A program made the translations under genes and the position numbers. A stretch of 63,568 nucleotides of DNA from Psychrobacter sp. Lineage in GTDB: Bacteria > Pseudomonadota > Gammaproteobacteria > Pseudomonadales > Moraxellaceae. The stretch covers positions 1 to 63,568 of the forward strand of contig NZ_JAKDJE010000008.1 of NCBI RefSeq assembly GCF_030454045.1, in the 5' to 3' direction. Shown piece by piece: positions 44,309 to 52,422 of the stretch (the stretch's first letter is position 1; each line of letters begins with the position of its first letter). The notes under the pieces are model-generated. The model did not search any database. It had not been told where the DNA came from and worked only from the letters and a program-made list of their open reading frames with translations.

Positions 44309-45502
44309 TTAAACCTCTAACACCACATCGGTCATGGCGATATTGATACAGGTTTGGATAGATTCGTACCCATCGTGGCTTAGCTTGCCAGTTTGGATGT
44401 TTTTGACCACGCCGCTCATTTTATTGCAGCGGCATAACTGGCAAATTCCTTGCCTACAACCATGCGCCAGTCGTATACCTGCATTTTCAGCAGCAATCAA
44501 TAACGTCGTATCACTATCAAACTGCCGTTGCCGTGAGCGTAAGTACACCGTATGCGACTCTGTCTGTAGTGCATTATCTAGTACTTGATTGCCGCCGCTA
44601 TCAAAATCAGGCAATGCATTGCCAAAATTTTCTACGATAATATTGTCACGTAGCTGATTGCCCTGCGGTAAAATGATTTCTGACACTGCTTTATATAAGC
44701 CGGCTAATAACGCTTGTGAACCGCAGGCAAATATCCGAGTATCAGCCAGTGGTAGATTGAGTGACAATAAACCCTCTGCACTTAAATATCGTACGCCAGC
44801 CAGATAGGTAGCAGGGTTATCAGTGTGGATCAAATGATAGCTGAAGGCTGGATAGATATCGCTCAGTTGTTGCCATTGGCGTTGAAGCTGAGGAAGTTTC
44901 GACCGACTATAATGTAGCAAAGTGACCTGATGTCCGTTTGCTAGTGCCTGCGTGATAAGTCCTAACATGGGCGTGATGCCGCTACCGCCAGCGACAAATA
45001 ACAAAGTATCGGGTTCTCTACGATCTAACCTTGTCTCTGCTTGTACCAATGTAAAATCACCCAGTGGCACACTGGTATCAATAACGCTCGCTAGTGGCAT
45101 TTGCTTGGTCAGATAATGGGAGACCACTCCTTGTGGTTTAATGGCGATAGTAAGCGTATGGCATTGGTTTTTCGCCAGCTTATGATTGGTATTATCCTCA
45201 TGCCACCATAGTGGCTGATGCGCCAATCCTACGAGTGAATAGCTACGCTGATGATAAACCCCATCGATAAAGACACGTAAATCGAGGTGCTGACCACCTT
45301 GCCAACTATTTCTCCCTTTGAAGCTCTGCTGTCGAAATGCTCGATTGGTCTCAAATTGCAGTGCGATCAAATCATCGCTCATCTCATATCGAGCGATCAA
45401 GCGTAACTTAGGCGTCGTCAATGACCAAAACGGATGTAAGCGCGATCCGATAAAATCAACAAATGCGCGTTGAACCATTTCAGGGCGATAGCCGTTGGTC
45501 AT
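44309..45502 (-). CDS. Ferredoxin reductase with 2Fe-2S domain (desaturase electron donor)
   Basis: A 397-residue flavin/iron-sulphur oxidoreductase. Domain order: FAD-binding barrel about 45-150 with RSYSLVG near 113, NAD(P)-binding domain with LLFVAGGSGITPMLGLI near 171-187 and FACGSQALL near 258-266, and a C-terminal plant-type ferredoxin domain whose cysteines are in AHGCRQGICQLCRCNKMSG near 355-373, plus a final Cys near 389. This is the reductase type that partners membrane desaturases. It lies 160 bp upstream of the desaturase gene on the same strand, a pair conserved in Acinetobacter and Pseudomonas relatives. No DesT-type regulator is adjacent. Confidence 0.88.
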   Translation of the reverse strand: MTNGYRPEMVQRAFVDFIGSRLHPFWSLTTPKLRLIARYEMSDDLIALQFETNRAFRQQSFKGRNSWQGGQHLDLRVFIDGVYHQRSYSLVGLAHQPLWWHEDNTNHKLAKNQCHTLTIAIKPQGVVSHYLTKQMPLASVIDTSVPLGDFTLVQAETRLDRREPDTLLFVAGGSGITPMLGLITQALANGHQVTLLHYSRSKLPQLQRQWQQLSDIYPAFSYHLIHTDNPATYLAGVRYLSAEGLLSLNLPLADTRIFACGSQALLAGLYKAVSEIILPQGNQLRDNIIVENFGNALPDFDSGGNQVLDNALQTESHTVYLRSRQRQFDSDTTLLIAAENAGIRLAHGCRQGICQLCRCNKMSGVVKNIQTGKLSHDGYESIQTCINIAMTDVVLEV

Positions 45503-45947
45503 ATGATCAGTACCCTTATAAATGTTATTGAAAAATATGTGAGAAAGATGTGCTCAGCTTGTGGCTTATTTTAGTGATAATGTCTCAGATAAGCCTTATC
45601 GGTGATTTGTTCGGCGCTGTTAAGCCACTCTAACATGCTAACGGCTATTGATTAACTTTGCGAAACTTTTGATGCTATTTTTTGTGGTTTTTATAAAACA
45701 GCAATGAATCAGAATGTTAAGCGCGTAACCTCAGAAAAATATTTTTACCCGCTTTTGTGCGAAAACGGCATTGCTGTATGACAAAAGTCGTAAAACAAGG
45801 GGTAAAACAACCTGTTAGCTTGCAGGGTATGCGTCACAATGCGATAATGACCTATAATTTGTAACCCTGATTTTGAGTTACGGCACGCTTGGCAGCAGCG
45901 CTGAGTGGTATTTGCTGTTCTCTTCTATGCAGTCTATCGGAGTGTTA
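45503..45947. promoter_or_regulatory. Divergent promoter region, ferredoxin reductase and ettA
   Basis: A 445-bp spacer. For ettA there is a TATAAT box at 45853-45858 and an SD (GGAG at 45939-45942) before ATG 45948. No clear -35 lies at standard spacing. The 90 bases between the -10 box and ATG would form the leader. No gene or repeat seen. Confidence 0.4.
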
Positions 45948-47609
45948 ATGGCTCAATATATTTACACGATGAACAACGTGTCAAAACTTGTTCCACCCAA
46001 GCGTGAGATTCTCAAAAACATTAACCTATCGTTTTTCCCGGGTGCCAAAATCGGTGTTCTTGGTATCAACGGTGCGGGTAAATCAACCTTGCTACGCATC
46101 ATGGCAGGCGTGGATACGGAATATACGGGTGAAGCGCGTGCACAGGCGGGCACCAAAGTCGGCTACCTACCACAGGAACCACAGCTTGATGACAGCAAAG
46201 ACGTGCGCGGTAATGTCGAAGATGGTATGCGCGAAGCACTAGATGCGCTCGCTCGTCTAGATGCCATTTATGCAGAATATGCAGAGCCAGATGCTGATTT
46301 TGATAAACTTGCTGAAGAGCAGGGCAAAATGGAAGACATCATCCAGTCATGGGATGCACACAATCTAAATAACCAGTTAGAGAAAGCTGCGGATGCGCTA
46401 CGTCTGCCACCATGGGACGCGGACGTGAGTAAACTGTCAGGTGGTGAAAAACGCCGTGTGGCATTATGTCGCCTGCTACTATCACGTCCCGATATGCTGC
46501 TACTCGATGAGCCTACCAACCATTTGGACGCCGAGTCTGTTGCATGGCTAGAGCAGTTCTTGCAAAACTATAGCGGCACTATCGTTGCCATTACCCATGA
46601 TCGCTATTTCTTGGATAATGTGGCTCAGTGGATCTTGGAGCTGGACCGTGGCCATGGCTATCCGTATGAGGGCAACTATACTGAGTGGCTCGAGCAAAAG
46701 AATACCCGTCTAGAACAGCAGAACAAGCAAGAAGAATCATTTGCTAAAGCGTTGAAAAAAGAGCTTGAGTGGATTCGTAAAAATCAAAAGGGTCAGCAAG
46801 CGAAGTCTAAGTCGCGCGTACAGCGTTTTGAAGAGCTGAACTCAAAAGAATTCCAGCAGCGAAATGAGACCTCAGAGATTTATATTCCACCTGGCCCACG
46901 TTTGGGTAATAAGGTGATTGAAGTCAATGACATCTCCAAGTCGTTTGGCGATCGTTTATTGTATGAAAACCTAAGCTTCAACGTCCCAGCGGGTGCTATC
47001 GTTGGTATCATCGGTCCAAATGGTGCGGGTAAAACCACGCTATTTAACATGATTACTGAGCGTGATACCCCAGATACTGGTTCGGTTGATTTGGGCGAAA
47101 GTGTCAAGGTTGCCTATGTCGGTCAGGTGCGTGACAACCTAGACGACAAAAAGACCGTCTGGGAAGAAGTATCAGACGGCCTTGACATGATTACTGTCGG
47201 TGACTACACCACGCCAAGCCGTGCGTACATCGGCCGCTTTAACTTTAAAGGTCAAGACCAGCAAAAGCACGTCGGTCAGCTGTCAGGGGGTGAGCGTAAC
47301 CGCTTGCAATTGGCGAAGACGCTAAAGCAAGGCGCAAACGTATTGCTCCTCGATGAACCCTCGAACGACTTGGACGTTGAAACCTTACGTGCGCTAGAGG
47401 ATGCGATTCAAGTATTCCCAGGTACGGTCATGGTCGTCTCGCATGATCGCTGGTTCCTTGACCGTATCGCGACTCATATCTTGGCGTTTGAAGAAGAAGG
47501 CCCAGTGTGGTTCGATGGCAACTACACTGAATTTGAAGCCTATCGTAAAAAGACAATGGGTGATGACGCCACGCCTAAGCGTGCTAAGTATAAGAAAATT
47601 ACCAACTAA
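45948..47609 (+). CDS. ettA: Energy-dependent translational throttle ABC-F protein
   Basis: Ribosome-binding ABC-F ATPase that gates the first peptide bond according to ATP/ADP level. Two ABC domains: first with GVLGINGAGKSTLLRIMAGV near 35-54, LSGGEKRR near 163 and LLLDEPTNHLDAES near 183-196; an arm/linker region with EQKNTRLEQQNKQEE; second with GIIGPNGAGKTTLFNMI near 355-371, LSGGERNRLQLAKTLK near 444 and LLLDEPSNDLDVETLRALED near 466-485. 553 residues, normal for EttA. The true start is ATG 45948 (MAQYIYTMNNVSK) with an SD; an upstream in-frame start at 45873 is unlikely. Confidence 0.95.
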   Translation: MAQYIYTMNNVSKLVPPKREILKNINLSFFPGAKIGVLGINGAGKSTLLRIMAGVDTEYTGEARAQAGTKVGYLPQEPQLDDSKDVRGNVEDGMREALDALARLDAIYAEYAEPDADFDKLAEEQGKMEDIIQSWDAHNLNNQLEKAADALRLPPWDADVSKLSGGEKRRVALCRLLLSRPDMLLLDEPTNHLDAESVAWLEQFLQNYSGTIVAITHDRYFLDNVAQWILELDRGHGYPYEGNYTEWLEQKNTRLEQQNKQEESFAKALKKELEWIRKNQKGQQAKSKSRVQRFEELNSKEFQQRNETSEIYIPPGPRLGNKVIEVNDISKSFGDRLLYENLSFNVPAGAIVGIIGPNGAGKTTLFNMITERDTPDTGSVDLGESVKVAYVGQVRDNLDDKKTVWEEVSDGLDMITVGDYTTPSRAYIGRFNFKGQDQQKHVGQLSGGERNRLQLAKTLKQGANVLLLDEPSNDLDVETLRALEDAIQVFPGTVMVVSHDRWFLDRIATHILAFEEEGPVWFDGNYTEFEAYRKKTMGDDATPKRAKYKKITN

Positions 47610-47641
47610 TACCGCTGTTTAGTAGTGTATTGAAGCTGAAT

Positions 47642-47675
47642 AAAAAAGACCGCTAATCATTAGCGGTCTTTTTTT
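47642..47675. terminator. Bidirectional terminator between ettA and plsB
   Basis: AAAAAAGACCGCTAA (47642-47656) pairs with TTAGCGGTCTTTTTTT (47660-47675). Perfect stem, short loop, U-tracts on both strands. Confidence 0.92.
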
Positions 47676-47710
47676 GTTTGGCTTAATTGTTTAAAAGTCA
47701 TGACTAACGA

Positions 47711-50515
47711 TTAACGCTTACGCCCAAATTTACGCTGCTTTTTATTACTAATCTCAGTAATGGCGTGAGTGATTTCTTCTTCGTTTAAACTTGCGACTTG
47801 CTGCAAGATTTGCATCATATCAGGCGTCAGCACATATTTGGCATGACTGGCGATGTCATTGATACGATGGTCAAAGGTCAATATGCCCGTTTCATCATCT
47901 TTTTGTAGATAATCAAGACGGGTCAAGGCGCTGATAAAGCTAGTAAATAATGCGCGATCAAAGAAGTCAGGAATATCATCGGCATACAGTACAGACAAGC
48001 GTTGTCCAAGCAAATGGCACAGGTCAACGACTTCGCTTTCTGTCAAATTGCCAGAGCCTTGCTGAGCGAGTAGGGCAAGCGTCATAAAATAACGCTCAAG
48101 ACTTTGCCCAACGGGTGTCGCCAGTACTTGTAGCTGTTGATAGCGCTTGCTATTAGACTCAGGAACACTAAGCGTGTCATCACTCAACTCAACAATCAAC
48201 CCATGAGAGAGTAAACTATCGACTTTTTTGTTGAGCGTCTCCGCCAAACCATGCGCTGGGTAGTATAAGAACAGTTCACCTTGCAAGAATGGGTATAACT
48301 GCTCAGCGATACTATCTAAGCGACTGCGCTTGATACGGCCGTTACGTGCCACTAGCGCTGATAAGAAAGACAGCAAGATAAAGACGTGTAAAATATTATT
48401 GCGGAAATAGCTGAGCAATGCCGCTTGCTTGCCAGCGACCTGAATGATATCGCCCAAGATGTGCGGCGTACGCTCTATGAGTTTTAACTTGATGCCATAA
48501 TCAATGATTTCTTGCGGGCTCATATCTGTGATGACAGTGTCATCTGCATAAGGAAGCTGCTGTGCAAGGCCTTGGTACAAAGCGATTTGTTCACGGCAAC
48601 TACTTTCATCCAGTGCCGCTTTTGGTGCAGATAACAATACCAGTGACAGCAGTGACACAGGCGTTATCACGGCAGCTTTATTGATATGCTGCATGACTTT
48701 TACACCGATGTTATCGACCATCGCACTGGTTTTTTCATCAAGCGGAGAATCGGTGCGATCAGACGGTAAGCTATTGGCTGGGACATCGAATTTTGTCATA
48801 AAATCGCTAAGATGCAGCGGCGTACCAAAACTCAGATGCACATTACCAAAAATACGCTCAATCTTACGACCCACTTTGAGTAGGCCAATCAAAGATTCTG
48901 ACTCTTTAGGTTTGCCCTTTAACTCACCGATATAAGTGCCGCCTTCCATAATACGCTCATAACCAATATAAGTTGGGATGAACACCACAGGCTTATTGGT
49001 TTGACGTAACTGGCTATGTACCGTCATCGCCAGCATACCCATTTTGGGCGGTAGTAGGCGACCTGAACGTGAGCGACCACCTTCAATGAAGTACTCGATC
49101 GGCGTATTACGCGTGATAAGGGTATGCATATATTCACGCAATACGGCGGTATAAAGGGCATTGCCACGGAAGCTACGACGAATATAAAAAGCGACAGCGC
49201 CGCGTAATAACGGTCCCAATACTGGCACATCTAAGTTATCACCTGCTGCGACATAAGGGATACTCAAACCGCGCTTGTAGATGACATAGGACAGCAATAG
49301 ATAGTCAACATGGCTGCGATGGCACGGCACATAAATCAGCTCATAATCGGTCGCAAGATCACGTACTCGCTCAAAGTGATGAACTTCCACGCCGTCATAC
49401 AACTGTGTCCATAACCATGTCAAAAACTTATAAAACCCACGAATAATAGAATGAGAGTAGTCGTTAACCATCTCATTGGCATAGCCACGGGCTTGGCTAC
49501 GAGCGTCGCGTACGCTAGTGCCTTTTTCGGCAGCTTCCATCTCAATCGCGTGCTTAATCGCTGGCGAGTAGACCAGTTTATCGACCAAATTACGTCTATC
49601 TGACAAATCAGGGCCCAGCATACTGGCGCGTTGCTTATCTAGATAGATCGTCAATTGCTGCTGGAGCATTCGGACGAGTTCACGATTGCCATCAGCGGCT
49701 GCAACCAAAGTATAGCTAGGTACTACCTCGGTATCAGTTTCTACATCATCGTTAGTAGAGGCGTCTTCAACACTTTTGGTGTTTGTTGGTGTTAGATCTG
49801 CCGTACCCAAGTCTGTAGAAACCGAGTCAAAGATAGCAGGTCCTTCTACATCGCCTTTAAGACTGTCATTGATGATGGTACGCAAGTCTTGCGGTGGATG
49901 AAATTGTACAAAGGTATCGCGGCCCATCACGCCAATATTAAATAACTGCTTGCTGATACTTGGATCTTGCCAATTGTCAGCAGTTAACAATTTAAATAGC
50001 GAGTCTTCCTTTTCAGGAGCGCGTCCCCACAGGATAGATACAGGGACTAGGCGCACCTTTAACTCTGGGTATTGCAAAACCGCAGAGACTAAGCGAGACA
50101 GTCGCGGAGACAACTGATTGTCTTTGGCGCTCGGATGGTTCAAGAAGATGATGGCTGCGTTTTCTTTGACATTGTGAGCTGCGTCATTTACCCCAACTAG
50201 TGCAGGGGGCAGGTTGTGCTCTTGCGTCTGCAAGTCGATCAAAATACTGTTGGAGCGGGAATAGTCCTGTAGCACATAAAATCTAAGGATCTGATCATCA
50301 CTATCAAACTCAGGCAACTCACCCAGCAGTTTAGGCTTGACCGCCACGTCGAGTAGCTGCCCTGATAGCTTACGATACAGCTGATTGATCGGCGCGTTAG
50401 CGTAAGGCTTAGAGACGATTGGACCCGCATCAGTTTCAGACGTGTTATTTTCAGACGTGCTATCGGCTGTAACAGGTGCTTTAAAAATCCGTTTTTTTAG
50501 GAACTTCGGTATCAT
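47711..50515 (-). CDS. plsB: Glycerol-3-phosphate 1-O-acyltransferase
   Basis: Inner-membrane enzyme that makes lysophosphatidic acid, the first step of phospholipid synthesis. Seen: acyltransferase block I CHRSHVDYLLLSYVIYKRGL near 395-414 with the HX4D catalytic pair; block II GAVAFYIRRSFRGNALY near 437-453; block III YFIEGGRSRSGRLLPPKMG near 476-494; block IV VVFIPTYIGYERIMEGGTY near 510-528. At about 934 residues it is longer than E. coli PlsB (about 807), with an acidic, T/D-rich insertion near residues 225-270. ATG 50515 is used; an in-frame TTG lies at 50527. Confidence 0.94.
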   Translation of the reverse strand: MIPKFLKKRIFKAPVTADSTSENNTSETDAGPIVSKPYANAPINQLYRKLSGQLLDVAVKPKLLGELPEFDSDDQILRFYVLQDYSRSNSILIDLQTQEHNLPPALVGVNDAAHNVKENAAIIFLNHPSAKDNQLSPRLSRLVSAVLQYPELKVRLVPVSILWGRAPEKEDSLFKLLTADNWQDPSISKQLFNIGVMGRDTFVQFHPPQDLRTIINDSLKGDVEGPAIFDSVSTDLGTADLTPTNTKSVEDASTNDDVETDTEVVPSYTLVAAADGNRELVRMLQQQLTIYLDKQRASMLGPDLSDRRNLVDKLVYSPAIKHAIEMEAAEKGTSVRDARSQARGYANEMVNDYSHSIIRGFYKFLTWLWTQLYDGVEVHHFERVRDLATDYELIYVPCHRSHVDYLLLSYVIYKRGLSIPYVAAGDNLDVPVLGPLLRGAVAFYIRRSFRGNALYTAVLREYMHTLITRNTPIEYFIEGGRSRSGRLLPPKMGMLAMTVHSQLRQTNKPVVFIPTYIGYERIMEGGTYIGELKGKPKESESLIGLLKVGRKIERIFGNVHLSFGTPLHLSDFMTKFDVPANSLPSDRTDSPLDEKTSAMVDNIGVKVMQHINKAAVITPVSLLSLVLLSAPKAALDESSCREQIALYQGLAQQLPYADDTVITDMSPQEIIDYGIKLKLIERTPHILGDIIQVAGKQAALLSYFRNNILHVFILLSFLSALVARNGRIKRSRLDSIAEQLYPFLQGELFLYYPAHGLAETLNKKVDSLLSHGLIVELSDDTLSVPESNSKRYQQLQVLATPVGQSLERYFMTLALLAQQGSGNLTESEVVDLCHLLGQRLSVLYADDIPDFFDRALFTSFISALTRLDYLQKDDETGILTFDHRINDIASHAKYVLTPDMMQILQQVASLNEEEITHAITEISNKKQRKFGRKR

Positions 50516-50763
50516 AATCAGTATCAAAAATAGTCAAATATGTTGCGCTTATGATGCCATAAAAGCCATCAAAGCGATATATGGTGTCTGTATATACTGC
50601 TAATATTAATACGCACTAGTGAGGCTCTAGTAAACGAGAGAACAGATAAAATGGTCAAACATTTGAAAGTTACAATATTTGGCGTAATAATATATTTGTA
50701 TGATTTGTAGAGCAAACCTCTAGCACGCTCACTTTCTCCTTTCTTTTATCGAGCTAAAATATT

Positions 50764-51252
50764 ATGACACCAGCCATCGATCTTGCCAAAAAACGCGGAC
50801 TGGATTACCAGATACACGAATATACTCATGACAGTCAAGCCGCCTCTTTTGGTTTAGAAGCCGCAGAAAAGCTTGGCGTGGCAGTAACGCAAGTGTTCAA
50901 AACTTTGGTGGTATCGACCGATACTGGCGACCTTGCGGTTGCGATATTGCCAGTTGACAAAACTCTTAATTTTAAAAAAATGGCCAAAGCACTATCCGCG
51001 AACAAACTGCTCGCCTGCAAAAAAGTACAAATGGCTGATCCCAAGCAAGTAGAACGTAGTACCGGCTATGTGTTGGGCGGCGTCAGTCCGCTGGGCCAAA
51101 AAAAGCGCCTAAAAACGGTCATCGATAGCAGCGCACAAGACCAGACAACGGTCTATGTCAGTGGCGGTCGTCGCGGTTTGGAGATTGAGTTGCCACCAGC
51201 ACAGCTAGCTCAGACACTGGATGCATGCTTTGGCGCTATTACTGATGAATAA
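50764..51252 (+). CDS. ybaK: Cys-tRNA(Pro)/Cys-tRNA(Cys) deacylase YbaK
   Basis: Trans-editing enzyme that hydrolyses mischarged Cys-tRNA(Pro). Seen: MTPAIDLAKKRGLDYQIHEY at the start (the TPA...L......H.Y family opening), KLGVAVTQVFKTLVV near 36-50 with the catalytic Lys, AILPVDKTLNFKKMAKAL near 59-76, GYVLGGVSPLGQKKRLKTVI near 100-119 and VSGGRRGLEIEL near 135-146. 162 residues, normal. Monocistronic between plsB (divergent) and a tautomerase-like gene. Confidence 0.94.
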   Translation: MTPAIDLAKKRGLDYQIHEYTHDSQAASFGLEAAEKLGVAVTQVFKTLVVSTDTGDLAVAILPVDKTLNFKKMAKALSANKLLACKKVQMADPKQVERSTGYVLGGVSPLGQKKRLKTVIDSSAQDQTTVYVSGGRRGLEIELPPAQLAQTLDACFGAITDE

Positions 51253-51340
51253 TACAAATAAACCTTTTACGGCGATGAGGCGGAGCGCGTAAACTGATAA
51301 GCCAACTGATTTCTTACTTTCTCTATTTAAGGATGTTCTC

Positions 51341-51715
51341 ATGCCGCATTTAACCATTCAAGCGACGCCAAATGTCACTATCGCTCACGAAGAGTCATTG
51401 CTCAAATCACTTAATAAGGCATTATGGGACAGCGGATATTTTGGTAAGCCGACGGATATCAAAGCACGTATCATTCCTATGGAGACGTTTTTGGTGGGTG
51501 TGGAAGATGATGAGCAAGCATATGGCTTTATCTATGCCAATCTAAAACTGATGAGCGGCCGCGATATAGAGAATCGTAATCAGCTGGCTGAGCTACTGGT
51601 CGCTACCATCGAAGAAAAGATCGGCGGCGAGCAGTCAGGACGCGCCGCGCTACAGGTATGTGTCGAAGTTGAAGAGATTAGTGCGGTCTATCATAAGAAG
51701 ATGCTGGGTAGTTAA
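51341..51715 (+). CDS. 5-carboxymethyl-2-hydroxymuconate isomerase-like protein
   Basis: A 124-residue member of the CHMI/HpaF family in the tautomerase superfamily: MPHLTIQATPNV with the N-terminal Pro-1 after Met removal, LLKSLNKALWDSGYFGKPTD near 21-40, KARIIPMETFLVGVED near 42-57, FIYANLKLMSGRDIENRNQL near 63-82 and CVEVEEISAVYHKK near the end. The family trimer isomerises a homoprotocatechuate intermediate, but no other genes of that pathway are near, so the physiological role is open. SD AAGGAT at 51329-51334. Confidence 0.82.
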   Translation: MPHLTIQATPNVTIAHEESLLKSLNKALWDSGYFGKPTDIKARIIPMETFLVGVEDDEQAYGFIYANLKLMSGRDIENRNQLAELLVATIEEKIGGEQSGRAALQVCVEVEEISAVYHKKMLGS

Positions 51716-51815
51716 GCATCAAACACCTTCAGATATCTCGAAAATGATGAGCATAGACGGACGCCATGCACTATCCATGATCAAGCACCTTTTTATAATT
51801 AAGCATTTTTTGTGA

Positions 51816-52292
51816 TCAAGTGTCCTTGCACAAAGACTGACTAGCAACCTTTGGTAATATCATGACCTCAACTTTATAGCCTGCTGTTTTGCTATGAGTG
51901 GCCATAAGATTGCGGGCGATACGGAGTCGATATTCTCCTGTTTGTGGCAGACAGCCTTGATAAATGATACCGCCTTTGGTGCCGTCTTGCGTGCCATTTG
52001 GCATATAAAGCACACCGATATTGGCAGTCTCCGGCGTGCCTGCAAGCGGTGCAATGTTGATGACAGCATATTGCTGACTTGCAGCATCGAAACGATACCA
52101 CTGCTCATCGGTATGAGGAGCAAGTTTACCAGTGACGACGCTAGTAACAGTGCCTTTTGAAAACTGGATGGTATCATCACTGTTTTGAGCAAGAGCGCTG
52201 TGCATGGCAATACCAACGAGCGCGCTGCCAATAGCCAATGCTCGCATTATTCGCCCAGACAGTGACGTGTTTTTGGGGTTGAATAGTGGCAT
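51816..52292 (-). CDS. Small secreted protein of unknown function
   Basis: A 158-residue exported protein with a signal peptide (IMRALAIGSALVGIAMHSAL, cleavage after AQ or at A-Q-N) preceded by a 15-residue polar leader; ATG 52247 (MRALAIG) is an alternative start. The mature part looks beta-rich: KGTVTSVVTGKLAPHTDEQW, YRFDAASQQYAVINIAPLAG, GEYRLRIARNLMA. Two cysteines (GCLPQTGEYR and SLCKDT at the end) could pair. The pattern resembles the C-terminal pre-peptidase-like or DUF-type beta sandwich that binds sugars, but I do not recognise a family with certainty. Next to a convergent CHMI gene. Confidence 0.6.
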   Translation of the reverse strand: MPLFNPKNTSLSGRIMRALAIGSALVGIAMHSALAQNSDDTIQFSKGTVTSVVTGKLAPHTDEQWYRFDAASQQYAVINIAPLAGTPETANIGVLYMPNGTQDGTKGGIIYQGCLPQTGEYRLRIARNLMATHSKTAGYKVEVMILPKVASQSLCKDT

Positions 52293-52346
52293 CGTGGACT
52301 CTTAGCATTGATGGTTACTTTTACTATCATTTATCAGCACATTAAA

Positions 52347-52374
52347 TTAGTTAAGCATAGTTAGTTAAGCATAA
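52347..52374. repeat. 14-bp tandem duplication
   Basis: TTAGTTAAGCATAG (52347-52360) is followed directly by TTAGTTAAGCATAA (52361-52374), upstream of the secreted-protein gene and abutting the terminator of the acyl-CoA dehydrogenase gene. Confidence 0.7.
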
Positions 52375-52403
52375 AAAAGCGCCTAAGTAATAGGCGCTTT
52401 TTT
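52371..52403 (-). terminator. Terminator of the acyl-CoA dehydrogenase gene
   Basis: AAAAAAGCGCCTA (52373-52385) pairs with TAGGCGCTTTTTT (52391-52403), a perfect stem with U-tract when read on the minus strand, 20 bp after the stop of the minus-strand gene. Confidence 0.9.
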
Positions 52404-52422
52404 ATGCGTTATTGATACTGTA

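Noticed and set aside
51770..51835. Direct repeat TGATCAAG around 51779 and 51811
   Set aside because: Only eight bases match; consistent with chance in AT-rich sequence.
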